This document shows positions 52,403 through 60,528 of a stretch of 64,000 nt of DNA, piece by piece. Source of the DNA: Firmicutes bacterium HGW-Firmicutes-15 (GTDB lineage Bacteria > Bacillota > Syntrophomonadia > Syntrophomonadales > Syntrophomonadaceae); the NCBI GenBank assembly GCA_002840245.1, contig PHAA01000006.1, positions 58,678-122,677 on the forward strand, read 5' to 3'. The stretch's first letter is position 1. Every line of letters begins with the position of its first letter. Made by a program: the position numbers and the translations under genes. The notes under the pieces were generated by a model. The model searched no databases. It was not told the DNA's origin and worked only from the letters and a program-made list of their open reading frames with translations.

Positions 52403-52440
52403 CAGCCTGTCGACAAAGTCAGTCGGCAGGCTGTTTTTGC
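52403..52440 (+). terminator. Terminator of the repeat-protein gene
   Basis: CAGCCTG and CAGGCTG form the stem core, with additional CG pairs inside, followed by TTTTT. It begins 23 bases after the stop codon. Confidence 0.8.
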
Positions 52441-52510
52441 AGAAATCCACAGATAATCTACTGCAAAAAATTTGATTGGGAAGTGGAATCAAGTAAGGAA
52501 GTTTACATAT

Positions 52511-53167
52511 TTAGAAATCCTTAGCGGTATAAATTTTAACAGTGAGCAAATAAGAAATAATGAGAAGCATTAATGCAATTGTTATTCCCAGTAAAGATAA
52601 GGCCCAGGGCGTATACAAATTATACTGCAGCATCTGCTGGACCCAGCTTACATTTGTGTGCCCATTTATGTAATTGTCGATGGAACTGGGCATAAATAAA
52701 AATAGTTGGGAAAGAGCCACATTAACAAATATCACCACGTTATTATGAAAACGATAAAGCAGGGGATAGTAAATCGAAACTAGGGCGCTGACAGAAATCA
52801 AGGTAATCACCACATTTTGGCATTTGAAGTATGGCAAATGGAAAGACAGGGGACTAATATTTACCAATATACCCGCTAATGCCACCAATAACAGGCCAAA
52901 AGCAGCATATAAGAATGGTGATAGGTATTTGGCCAGAATAATTTCCGAGCGCAGCACTGGGAGGCTATTGATAATAATTTCAGTATGGTTTTTAGCTTCC
53001 ATAGAAGGAGCGATAGAAGATACCCAAGCAAAAGCAAATGCTCCCATGGCGTATCCATAATCAGGATATGCCTGCGTGAACATAATGGAAGAAATAATGC
53101 CAATAGGAACAGCTATGACGAATTGGTTGATAAGCAGCATAAATTCCTTGTGAATCAGTTTATACAC
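52511..53167 (-). CDS. ABC-2 type permease subunit (Ytr-like), copy 1
   Basis: The 218-residue protein has six hydrophobic helices and the segment TEIIINSLPVLRSEIILAKYLSPFLYAAFGL, typical of the ABC2_membrane_5 family. It is about as long as the neighbouring permease and clearly homologous to it, so the two probably form a heterodimer. It starts with GTG, with GGGGGCATAGTT upstream. It is the last gene of the GntR/ATPase/permease/permease operon. Confidence 0.88.
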   Translation of the reverse strand: MYKLIHKEFMLLINQFVIAVPIGIISSIMFTQAYPDYGYAMGAFAFAWVSSIAPSMEAKNHTEIIINSLPVLRSEIILAKYLSPFLYAAFGLLLVALAGILVNISPLSFHLPYFKCQNVVITLISVSALVSIYYPLLYRFHNNVVIFVNVALSQLFLFMPSSIDNYINGHTNVSWVQQMLQYNLYTPWALSLLGITIALMLLIISYLLTVKIYTAKDF

Positions 53168-53180
53168 AACTATGCCCCCT

Positions 53181-53843
53181 TTAAAGTTCCTTGGCGGTAT
53201 AATATTTGACGGAGAGCGGGTAAGACACGATTAAAAAGAGAGCAGCAGCTATTATTCCTATCAAGGGCAAAAACCAGGGACTATTCAGATTTAGCTGCAG
53301 CAACTGCTGAACCCAGCTTTCATTGATATTTCCTTTTATAAAGGTGCCGATATAACTGGGAACGAAGAAGAAAAACAGGAAAAGTATAAAATGTACTATC
53401 TGAAATATACTCCCAGAAGGAAATCTATGGTAGATGGGCAAAGCAACCGACACCAGTATACTGATAGAAATAATAGTTATTACGACGTCAAGTCCCCTTA
53501 TCGATGGGACTTGAAAAGACAAGGGACTGACTTTTATCAATAGCCCAGTAAGAGTCATCAGTAAGAGACTGAAGACTGTGTATGCCAAGGTTGATAGAAA
53601 TTGGGCACGGACAATATCAGAGCGCACTAACGGGAGACTATTAAGGACAATTTCAGTTTTGTTTTTTGCATCAAAGGATAGAAATGTCATGAATAGCATA
53701 TATGTTATTCCGAATGCGCCCATAGAGTATGCAAAATTTGAATAAAGGGGTATAAAGAATATGAAAACAACCATGCCATAGAGCATTGCAAATATAGAAT
53801 ATTTTTTTTGAATGAGGAAGTTTTTGTGAAGCAGATTATACAC
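53181..53843 (-). CDS. ABC-2 type permease subunit (Ytr-like), copy 2
   Basis: The 220-residue protein has six helices and shares KTEIVLNSLPLVRSDIVRAQFLSTLAYTVFSLL and SWVQQLLQLNLNSPW with the following permease. It starts at GTG 53843, overlapping the ATPase stop by 8 bases, which indicates translational coupling. In Bacillus the related YtrABCDEF system responds to cell-wall-active agents. That function here is inference from gene order only. Confidence 0.88.
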   Translation of the reverse strand: MYNLLHKNFLIQKKYSIFAMLYGMVVFIFFIPLYSNFAYSMGAFGITYMLFMTFLSFDAKNKTEIVLNSLPLVRSDIVRAQFLSTLAYTVFSLLLMTLTGLLIKVSPLSFQVPSIRGLDVVITIISISILVSVALPIYHRFPSGSIFQIVHFILFLFFFFVPSYIGTFIKGNINESWVQQLLQLNLNSPWFLPLIGIIAAALFLIVSYPLSVKYYTAKEL

Positions 53844-54702
53844 GACTATCCCCCCTTACCGTATAAAGCATTATATCTTCCAGGTTAACTTTTTCGATTT
53901 TCACTCGGTCACCCATTAAACGGCTGACTTCTGCGGCATCCCGGCTCATTGCTTCGAAGCCAAAAGAGTGTTCTCTGAGACCGGTAAACAATGGCCGGGT
54001 TGTTTCGTTTAAGATATCACTTGGCCCCTTAACCACAATGTGCTGATTTAGAACTGTCTCCATATCCTGGCAAAAGACGATTTTACCCTGTTTAATAAAG
54101 CATATATAATCCGCAATTCTTTGCAAATCAGAGGTTATATGGGTGGAAAATAGGATTGATTTAGTATCGTCCTGCATCAAATCTGCTAGTATATCCAGGA
54201 GCTCGTTACGAAAAACCGGATCTAGCCCGGAAGTAGGTTCATCCATAATGATAAATTCAGCATTATGGGAGAGTGCCAGGGCCAGAGAGAACTTCATCTT
54301 TTCTCCTCGAGACAGATCTTTGAATTTGGGCTTAACAGGGATATGGAACTCTCTTACATATTGTTGAAATGCTTTCTCATCCCAGCGGCTATAGAAGGGG
54401 GCAATGATCTGTTTGATTACTACAATGTCCAGGTGCTCATAGAAATAGCCTTCATCATATACAAACCCGATTCTATCTCGGATCTCTTTCTGAAATCGAA
54501 TATGATCCTGGCCGAAAACTTTTATTTCACCGCTATCCTTATGTATTAGGTTCATAATTAGCTTTATTGTTGTGGTTTTACCAGCGCCGTTGGGGCCGAT
54601 AAAACCCATAATATAACCCCGGGGGATGCTGAATGAGACCTGGTCCAGATTAAAGCCCGGCCATGATTTACTAAGGTTATTTACCTCTAAAATATTTTCC
54701 AT
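53836..54702 (-). CDS. ABC transporter ATP-binding protein (YtrB-like)
   Basis: The 288-residue protein has Walker A GPNGAGKTTT, Q-loop GFVYDEGYFYEHLD, signature LSRGEKMKFSLALAL (LSRGE instead of LSGGQ, common in this subfamily), Walker B FIIMDEPTSGLDP and H-loop STHITSDLQRIAD. A C-terminal extension of about 70 residues follows. It lies 2 bases after the GntR gene and powers the two permeases. Confidence 0.92.
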   Translation of the reverse strand: MENILEVNNLSKSWPGFNLDQVSFSIPRGYIMGFIGPNGAGKTTTIKLIMNLIHKDSGEIKVFGQDHIRFQKEIRDRIGFVYDEGYFYEHLDIVVIKQIIAPFYSRWDEKAFQQYVREFHIPVKPKFKDLSRGEKMKFSLALALSHNAEFIIMDEPTSGLDPVFRNELLDILADLMQDDTKSILFSTHITSDLQRIADYICFIKQGKIVFCQDMETVLNQHIVVKGPSDILNETTRPLFTGLREHSFGFEAMSRDAAEVSRLMGDRVKIEKVNLEDIMLYTVRGDSRV

Positions 54703-54704
54703 AC

Positions 54705-55079
54705 TTAAACCTCCTTGTATAATAAATCCAGCATTTCATGCAGAGTAGCAAGGCTGATGTCCAGTATTTTGCTTTCCATAACCGTTTCCGTTAATTTCTC
54801 CTCTATCAACTGCATCCTTTTTTCTCTTAAAAGTTCGGTATTATGAAGGGATACGAAGGTGCCTTTGCCACCTACCGTTTCGATGAATCCTTCTCGCTCC
54901 AGTTCTTCATAGGCCCTTTTGCTGGTAATAACACTGATACGCAGTTCACGGGCCAGGTTGCGGATGGAGGGGAGCAGGTCACCGGGTGTTAGCTCTCCCT
55001 TCACAATGGCATTTTTGATCTGCTGACATATCTGCTCATATATGGGATCTGGAGAAGAGTTAGCAATTATAATGTTCAT
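54705..55079 (-). CDS. GntR-family regulator (YtrA-like)
   Basis: The 124-residue protein has a GntR winged helix (PIYEQICQQIKNAIVKGELTPGDLLPSIRNLARELRISVITSKRAYEELEREGFIETVGGKGTFV, residues 12-80) and only a short helical tail, which is the YtrA subfamily size. GGAGG lies just before the ATG. It is the first gene of the operon. A 17-bp inverted repeat directly upstream is its likely operator. Confidence 0.92.
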   Translation of the reverse strand: MNIIIANSSPDPIYEQICQQIKNAIVKGELTPGDLLPSIRNLARELRISVITSKRAYEELEREGFIETVGGKGTFVSLHNTELLREKRMQLIEEKLTETVMESKILDISLATLHEMLDLLYKEV

Positions 55080-55095
55080 TTCTGACCTCCAAATA

Positions 55096-55144
55096 CAGAC
55101 ATCTTATACTGTGCATAGCGTATATATACAGTATAAGATGTCTG
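55096..55144. promoter_or_regulatory. 17-bp inverted repeat, GntR/YtrA operator
   Basis: CAGACATCTTATACTGT and its exact complement ACAGTATAAGATGTCTG flank 15 bases. The site starts 17 bases upstream of the regulator gene, over its promoter. The perfect symmetry and placement support autoregulation. Confidence 0.85.
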
Positions 55145-55324
55145 GCTGGAAGTGTCAATAACGTTAATCGAAAATATGCGAAGCAAGAAATAGCTCTTGA
55201 AGGTATAAAGTTTATTTTGATCTCATCTAAAAAATCTTCTTGCAATCACTTCTGAAAGGCGGTATTATATAAACATAATAAAGTGTATCATAATTGTCCA
55301 CTATAAGGATTGGAGTTGGGCTCG

Positions 55325-55744
55325 ATGCAAATAACCAGACAAACCGAATACGCAATAAAGACTCTAATCGAGCTGGCCGAAGTTCCTTATGGGCAATTGA
55401 TTTCCAATAAGGTGATTTCGCAACGTCATGAAATACCGGAGGAGTTTTTACACAAGACAGTTCAAATACTTTCACGGGCAGGTCTGGTAGTCACCCAGCG
55501 TGGAGTTCAAGGCGGGGTGAGACTGGGGCGTCCGCTTGAAGATATTACTATTGCCGATGTGATCGAAGCAATGGAGGGTCCTTTAGCACTGAACGTATGT
55601 TTAAGCCCAGGATATCAATGTTCGAACCTGAAAACTTGTCAGGTTCGGAAAATATTATCGAGCGCACAAACCGCAATGTTGCAAGAGCTAAAGAAAAAAA
55701 GCCTGGCTGATATTGTGGCAGAAGGAAAGGGGGAAGAAAGTTAA
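55325..55744 (+). CDS. Rrf2-family regulator, NsrR/IscR-like
   Basis: The 139-residue protein starts MQITRQTEYAIKTLIELAEVPYGQL and has the Rrf2 winged helix (ISQRHEIPEEFLHKTVQILSRAGLVVTQRGVQGGVRLGRP). Three cysteines in the loop CLSPGYQCSNLKTCQV have the spacing C-x6-C-x5-C, appropriate for a nitric-oxide-sensitive iron-sulfur cluster as in NsrR. Hydroxylamine reductase lies directly downstream, the classic NsrR target. ATG 55325 follows GGAG by 9 bases. The upstream frame to 55310 is not needed. Confidence 0.88.
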   Translation: MQITRQTEYAIKTLIELAEVPYGQLISNKVISQRHEIPEEFLHKTVQILSRAGLVVTQRGVQGGVRLGRPLEDITIADVIEAMEGPLALNVCLSPGYQCSNLKTCQVRKILSSAQTAMLQELKKKSLADIVAEGKGEES

Positions 55745-55911
55745 GAAGAGTATTTTTTTAGACTTAAAGTAGATAAATATAATCCATATTATCGCATTAC
55801 CTCGAACGGAGATTGAGGAAATGGAAAAAATGTTTTGGCCGCGATTAGCAAAAAAGGTTTGAAAATTATAGCTTTTGTAGATTACTAAAATTTATAGAGG
55901 AGGAATTATAA

Positions 55912-57516
55912 ATGTTTTGTAACCAGTGTGAACAAACATCAAAAGGTATCGGATGTACTACTGTTGGGGTATGTGGGAAAAAGCCTGAGGTAGCGGCACT
56001 ATTGGATTTGCTTAGTTATTCGATCAGCCAACTCTCCGAGGCAGCTCGGCAGGCGCGGCAAAAGGGTATAGTAGATTCTACAGTTAATCGCTTTACTAGC
56101 GATGCTCTTTTTGTAACTTTGACCAATGTAAACTTTGATCCTGCATCACTGGAAAAATATATAAAATCTGCGGCAGAAAAGACTTCAGAACTTATTGAGC
56201 AAGTAGGTCTAAATGACACATTGAGCATTAAATTGGCCGCCGATTTAAAAGGACTTATTGAGCAGGGAGAAGATTACGGATATCCGGGCAGCAAAGAAAC
56301 TAACCCTGACCTTCGCTCTCTGCAAGAAATTTTGCTATACGGAGTTAGAGGCGTAGCCGCCTATGCATATCATGCCGCTATTTTAGGGCAGGAGGACGAT
56401 ATTGTTTATGCATTTATTCATGAGGCTATGGCCAGCTTGATTGGAGAAGTCAAGTCGATGGAAGATTGGCTGGGTATGGTTTTAAAATGTGGACAAATCA
56501 ACCTCAGGGCCATGGAACTATTGGACGCGGGTAACACTACTAGTTTCGGACATCCCGAGCCAAGCGAGGTTAAGCTCGGGCATCTAAAGGGTAAGTGCAT
56601 ACTGGTATCTGGGCATGATCTTCAAGACCTGAAGAAACTGCTTAAACAGACTGAAGGCAAAGGAATTAATGTATATACTCATGGGGAGATGCTGCCCGCG
56701 CTGGGATATCCCGGATTAAAGAAATTTGCACATCTGGTGGGTCATTATGGTACTGCCTGGCAGAACCAGAAGAAGGAATTTGCGGCTTTTCCGGGGCCGA
56801 TTCTAATGACGACTAATTGCATTCAGGAACCGAATGCAAGTTATGTTGCCAGCATATTTACAACCGGGTCGGTAGGTTGGCCAGGAGTGAGTCATCTAAT
56901 GAATGGTGATTATAGTGAATTGATAAAGAAAGCTTTGGAAATGACGGGCTTTGCTGAGGATGAGGATAAAGGCTCGGTATTAACCGGCTTTGCCAGAAAT
57001 GCAGTTCTGGGTGTGGCTGACAAGGTAATTGAAGCAGTTAAGAGCGGTGCAATTAAACGCTTTGTGCTAGTAGGAGGCTGTGATGGTGCCAAGTCAGGGC
57101 GTAACTATTTTACTGACTTGGTTGATAAGCTGCCTAATGATACCGTAATTCTTACCCTGGCCTGTGGCAAATTCCGATTCTTTGACCACAAGCTTGGTGA
57201 TATCGGAGGTATCCCCAGACTGCTGGATGTTGGCCAGTGCAACGATGCCTATTCTGCAGTTCAAATAGCGCTGGCTCTGGCTGATACATTTGAATGCGGG
57301 GTTAACGACCTGCCGCTTTCAATGGTCTTATCATGGTATGAGCAAAAAGCAGTTTCTATACTATTGACTCTTTTATCCCTGGGTATTAAGAATATTCGCC
57401 TGGGCCCTAGTCTCCCAGCGTTTATATCACCGAATGTATTGCAGGTGCTGGTTGATAATTTCGATATTAAACCCATCACGACAGTTGATGAAGATTTGGC
57501 GGCTATTATAGGCTAA
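55912..57516 (+). CDS. hcp: Hydroxylamine reductase (hybrid cluster protein)
   Basis: The 534-residue protein has N-terminal cysteines C3, C6, C15 and C21 for the 4Fe-4S cluster (MFCNQCEQTSKGIGCTTVGV). The hybrid cluster ligands lie in VSGHDLQDL, TTNCIQEPN, VGGCDGAKSGRNYFTDL, TLACGKFRF and a late glutamate in SWYEQKAV. The length is typical. Hcp reduces hydroxylamine to ammonia and acts on nitric oxide in anaerobes. GGAGGA precedes the ATG. It begins the enzyme part of a likely nitrosative-stress operon with cupin, CGGC and ferredoxin genes. Confidence 0.96.
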   Translation: MFCNQCEQTSKGIGCTTVGVCGKKPEVAALLDLLSYSISQLSEAARQARQKGIVDSTVNRFTSDALFVTLTNVNFDPASLEKYIKSAAEKTSELIEQVGLNDTLSIKLAADLKGLIEQGEDYGYPGSKETNPDLRSLQEILLYGVRGVAAYAYHAAILGQEDDIVYAFIHEAMASLIGEVKSMEDWLGMVLKCGQINLRAMELLDAGNTTSFGHPEPSEVKLGHLKGKCILVSGHDLQDLKKLLKQTEGKGINVYTHGEMLPALGYPGLKKFAHLVGHYGTAWQNQKKEFAAFPGPILMTTNCIQEPNASYVASIFTTGSVGWPGVSHLMNGDYSELIKKALEMTGFAEDEDKGSVLTGFARNAVLGVADKVIEAVKSGAIKRFVLVGGCDGAKSGRNYFTDLVDKLPNDTVILTLACGKFRFFDHKLGDIGGIPRLLDVGQCNDAYSAVQIALALADTFECGVNDLPLSMVLSWYEQKAVSILLTLLSLGIKNIRLGPSLPAFISPNVLQVLVDNFDIKPITTVDEDLAAIIG

Positions 57517-57575
57517 GGGGCTGTAAATGACTAGTTTATTTCTTGACAGTCCTTATAATCAAGGGAGGTTAGTAA

Positions 57576-57920
57576 ATGATTAAACCTACAAAAATAGGAT
57601 TAGATGAATACCTGGGGCACACCATCAGCCCCATAAGTTTTATTGAGTACCAGGAGGGATCGGTGGTTAGCAAGACTCTGGTGCAGAAGTCTACCGGTAC
57701 TGTCACACTATTTGCTTTCGCCAAGGGTCAGGGATTAAGTGAGCACAGTGCACCTTTTGACGCCATGGTGGTAGTACTCGATGGTAAAGCTGAAATTACG
57801 ATTGCAGGCAAGTCTAATATAGTGGATGCAGGGGAAATGATAATTATGCCAGCTAATCAGCCGCATGCAGTGAATGCCGTTGAGAATTTTAAGATGCTGT
57901 TGATTATGATTAAGTCGTAG
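57576..57920 (+). CDS. Cupin-domain protein
   Basis: The 114-residue protein is a single-domain cupin. It has GQGLSEHSAPFDAMVVVLDGKAEITIAGKSNIVDAGEMIIMPANQPHAVNAVENFKMLLIMI, with metal ligands in the first motif (H and probably E or D) and H in PHAV. Such small cupins occur beside Hcp in many Clostridia. GGGAGG lies 8 bases before the ATG. Its role in the operon is unknown. Confidence 0.88.
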   Translation: MIKPTKIGLDEYLGHTISPISFIEYQEGSVVSKTLVQKSTGTVTLFAFAKGQGLSEHSAPFDAMVVVLDGKAEITIAGKSNIVDAGEMIIMPANQPHAVNAVENFKMLLIMIKS

Positions 57921-57943
57921 GGTTGAAGGAGAGCTGGGTATAT

Positions 57944-58468
57944 ATGAGTGATTTAAACTGGAGAGAAGAAGCACTCGAAGAATTGAAAAAAGTTCCTAGT
58001 TTTGTGCGGGGGATGGCTCGGCGGGCAGTTGAGAGTTATGTTAAGAGCAACGGGCAGAGTGAAGTTACTGTGGGAGATGTCAGAGCTGCTCGTGACAAAC
58101 ACATTAAGTTCGCGGAAGATGACAAGGCAAGCGAGAAGAAAAAGACTAGGATTGCCGTAGTCAGATGTGAGACTGTCTCCGAGGTTTGCCCTGGAGTTGC
58201 CTGTTTTAAGGCCTTTAACAGCCGCCATGCACATTTTAAAGAATACGATGATGATTGCGAAATGATTGGCTACTTTACATGTGGTGGTTGTTCCGGTCGC
58301 AGGGTATCCAGATTGGTTGACAAATTGGTGGATCACGGTCTCGATGTGGTACATCTTTCTTCCTGCATGATGCTGGAGGGTGAGTATCCGAAATGCCCGC
58401 ACCGGAAGCAAATAAGGGCGAATATTGAAGCTAAGGGAATCCGGGTAATTGAAGGGACGCATCATTGA
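57944..58468 (+). CDS. PCP_red-CGGC domain protein
   Basis: The 174-residue protein has an N-terminal PCP_red-like domain (WREEALEELKKVPSFVRGMARRAVESYVKSNG), then a CGGC domain (RIAVVRCETVSEVCPGVACFKAF, FTCGGCSGRRVSRLVDKL, VVHLSSCMMLEGEYPKCPHRKQI) with many conserved cysteines that could bind a metal or cluster. ATG 57944 is taken (MSDLNWREEAL), as AAGGAG lies upstream. The gene lies between the cupin and ferredoxin genes and presumably works in the same redox process. The combination is not an established enzyme. Confidence 0.85.
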   Translation: MSDLNWREEALEELKKVPSFVRGMARRAVESYVKSNGQSEVTVGDVRAARDKHIKFAEDDKASEKKKTRIAVVRCETVSEVCPGVACFKAFNSRHAHFKEYDDDCEMIGYFTCGGCSGRRVSRLVDKLVDHGLDVVHLSSCMMLEGEYPKCPHRKQIRANIEAKGIRVIEGTHH

Positions 58469-58515
58469 AAAGACCTAATATAATCGCTAGCCAGGTATTC
58501 TGAAAAGGATCCAAC

Positions 58516-58941
58516 ATGGACCTTGACCAGATGTTTGATGCACAGAAAGTGGGGTTTGATAGTATGACTCAAAGAAGCATTATCCATATAAACGAAGAAT
58601 TGTGCAATGGCTGCGGAGTTTGTATTTCCCCCTGCGCGGAAGGGGCGTTGGAATTGGTGGATGGCAAAGCTAAAGTGATCAGAGATGAGCTTTGCGATGG
58701 CGCTGGATTTTGTTTGGGGGTTTGTCCGGTCGGAGCCTTGACCCTGGAAGTAAGGGATTCGGCCCTGTTTTCAGAAAAAGCGGTAGAAGAAATGAAAATT
58801 AAAGTCGCCGGTCACTATATACCACAGCAGTGCAATTTCTGCCACAATACTGAAGATGACGCCTACTTGTTGCCAATAAAGCATAAAGGAAAAGCGTTAT
58901 GGGCCTGTACGCGTTGTCTGCCTAAGCTTATACATCAATAG
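58516..58941 (+). CDS. Ferredoxin-like 4Fe-4S protein with C-terminal zinc ribbon
   Basis: The 141-residue protein has a full cluster motif CNGCGVCISPCAEG and a second motif CDGAGFCLGVCPVG in which one cysteine is replaced by alanine. This suggests one 4Fe-4S and one altered (perhaps 3Fe or 4Fe with other ligand) cluster. A C-terminal segment QCNFCHN and WACTRCLPK forms a rubredoxin/zinc-ribbon like pair. ATG 58516 follows AAAGGA. It may pass electrons to Hcp. The operon terminator follows. Confidence 0.88.
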   Translation: MDLDQMFDAQKVGFDSMTQRSIIHINEELCNGCGVCISPCAEGALELVDGKAKVIRDELCDGAGFCLGVCPVGALTLEVRDSALFSEKAVEEMKIKVAGHYIPQQCNFCHNTEDDAYLLPIKHKGKALWACTRCLPKLIHQ

Positions 58942-58993
58942 GCGGGCTATTGAAGTAAATCATAAAAAGATTTAAACAAAATAGTTCGTAATT

Positions 58994-59041
58994 AAACCAT
59001 CTCTATATGATAAATGAAGCTAGAGTATAGAGGTGGTTTTT
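58994..59041 (+). terminator. Terminator of the hcp operon
   Basis: AAACCATCTCTATA and TATAGAGGTGGTTT form a 14-bp stem with one G-U pair and are followed by TTT. It lies 52 bases after the ferredoxin stop. The arm TATAGAGGTGGTT recurs at 59685-59697 on the other side of the Nudix gene. Confidence 0.85.
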
Positions 59042-59080
59042 CACTATGTCGAAGAAGATTTATAAGCGTAGTTAGTCGAT

Positions 59081-59626
59081 CTATGCTGGGCTGCTATTAA
59101 TGGGCGGTTCAGCACGATAATCCGAGGACAGTAAATCTATTACTTTATAGTCGGTGGGGAAGGCAAGAGGGGGTATATTATCCAAGTCAAAATATTTCAC
59201 GTCAGACAGGTCATCTCTGGCCTCCAACTCTCCGCCGCAAATTTGGGCCAGAAACCAGATTCCCACGCTGTGGCAGTTAGGGTCGTGAAAATTGGACTGT
59301 ACCGTAAATACTCGCTGCACATCTATATCCAGGTTGGTTTCCTCTTTAAACTCACGTTTAACTCCATCATATATGTCTTCATCGTATTCCAGATAACCAC
59401 AGGGAATACACCATAGGTCGAGGTATTTGCCACCTTTTCTGCGCCCCAACAAAATCTGTTGATGCTCATTCATGACTATGGCTGCCACGCCTACTACTGG
59501 ATTTTCATAAAATATGTTGGAACAGGAGAGACAGGTTAAGCGTAGTAGTTCCTGATCGGAACGGTATTCGAGCTTACCGCTGCATTTAGGGCAATAAAAA
59601 AAGCGCTGTTTCCTTTCTGGTAACAA
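59081..59626 (-). CDS. Nudix hydrolase with N-terminal zinc ribbon
   Basis: The 181-residue protein begins with a zinc ribbon (CPKC and CLSC) and continues into a Nudix domain with the box GYLEYDEDIYDGVKREFKEET (G-x5-E-x7-REF-x-EET). The architecture resembles NudC-like NADH pyrophosphatases, but is shorter. Substrates could be NADH, ADP-ribose or FAD. The start is TTG 59626 and no ribosome site is strong. It is convergent with the hcp operon. Confidence 0.88.
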   Translation of the reverse strand: MLPERKQRFFYCPKCSGKLEYRSDQELLRLTCLSCSNIFYENPVVGVAAIVMNEHQQILLGRRKGGKYLDLWCIPCGYLEYDEDIYDGVKREFKEETNLDIDVQRVFTVQSNFHDPNCHSVGIWFLAQICGGELEARDDLSDVKYFDLDNIPPLAFPTDYKVIDLLSSDYRAEPPINSSPA

Positions 59627-59709
59627 GTATTAGCCCCCCATTCCAATCTGCAAATTAACTCAATTTTGTTCTGCTAATCCCACCGTATAGAGGTGGTTAG
59701 TTTTTTCAT

Positions 59710-60471
59710 CTATTTTTCCTTGTTTAGAAATGCATTGACCCGCTGATGGAAGTCATCATAGGCAAACATCTCATTTAGGTACTTTGCTTCCACGAGATGT
59801 CCTTCTCGAATACTTAATCCAAAGCCTTCGTTCATAGCCTGCTTGGATGCCTGTACCGCCTGGGCTGGCTTTTGGGCAATTAATCTCGCCAATTCCCGGG
59901 CTCGCGGTATTAACTCTTCAGACGGAGTGACGTACTGTACAATGCCAGTGGCAAGAGCTTCTGCTGCACTGATCTTTCTTCCGGTAAAAACCAATTCCTT
60001 GCCTAGTCCGTAGCCGATTAAACGTGGCAAGCGTTGGGTGCAGTAGACTAGGCCGATATTCACTCCGGCCGCGCATAGCAATGCTTTTTCATTCATGATT
60101 CTGATGTCAGCACATAAGGCTAGCTCAAAACCTGCCCCCATGGCAAATCCATTAATGGCGGCAATCACCGGGAAGCGTACATTGCTAACTATATCCAGTA
60201 TTTGGTACAGCTGTGCGAAGAAGTTTATATTACCTGATTCATCATGCTTGGCAAGTTCCTCCAAATTGGCTCCGGCGCTAAAAGAGTGATCTCCCCGACC
60301 TGTAAGTATGATTGCGGCAATATCGGCACCAGCCAGTTCCGCGAAGGTTTGCCCAAGTTCATCCATCATTTGTTGTGATAGGGCATTTGCTGGTGGTGCA
60401 TTTAAAGTGACTGTTGCTACATTGTTTTCTACGTGGAGTTGGACTTGCTGTTGAGTTGTATCCACTGCCAT
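59710..60471 (-). CDS. Enoyl-CoA hydratase/isomerase (crotonase) family protein
   Basis: The 253-residue protein is a crotonase. It has GDHSFSAGANLEELA for the oxyanion hole and AMGAGFELALCADIR, with the first catalytic glutamate in GAGFELAL. The second glutamate, usually in a PE pair before GL or GI, is missing, as the segment reads LLCAAGVNIGLVYCTQRLPRLIG. It therefore may be an isomerase, a thioesterase-like variant or a hydratase with lowered activity. GGAGG lies 10 bases before the ATG. It lies next to MurJ on the same strand without obvious operon. Confidence 0.9.
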   Translation of the reverse strand: MAVDTTQQQVQLHVENNVATVTLNAPPANALSQQMMDELGQTFAELAGADIAAIILTGRGDHSFSAGANLEELAKHDESGNINFFAQLYQILDIVSNVRFPVIAAINGFAMGAGFELALCADIRIMNEKALLCAAGVNIGLVYCTQRLPRLIGYGLGKELVFTGRKISAAEALATGIVQYVTPSEELIPRARELARLIAQKPAQAVQASKQAMNEGFGLSIREGHLVEAKYLNEMFAYDDFHQRVNAFLNKEK

Positions 60472-60528
60472 AGCTAACCACCTCCCAGGTTCATATAATG
60501 TTTATCTTTTGTGATACCCGTCAAAGCT

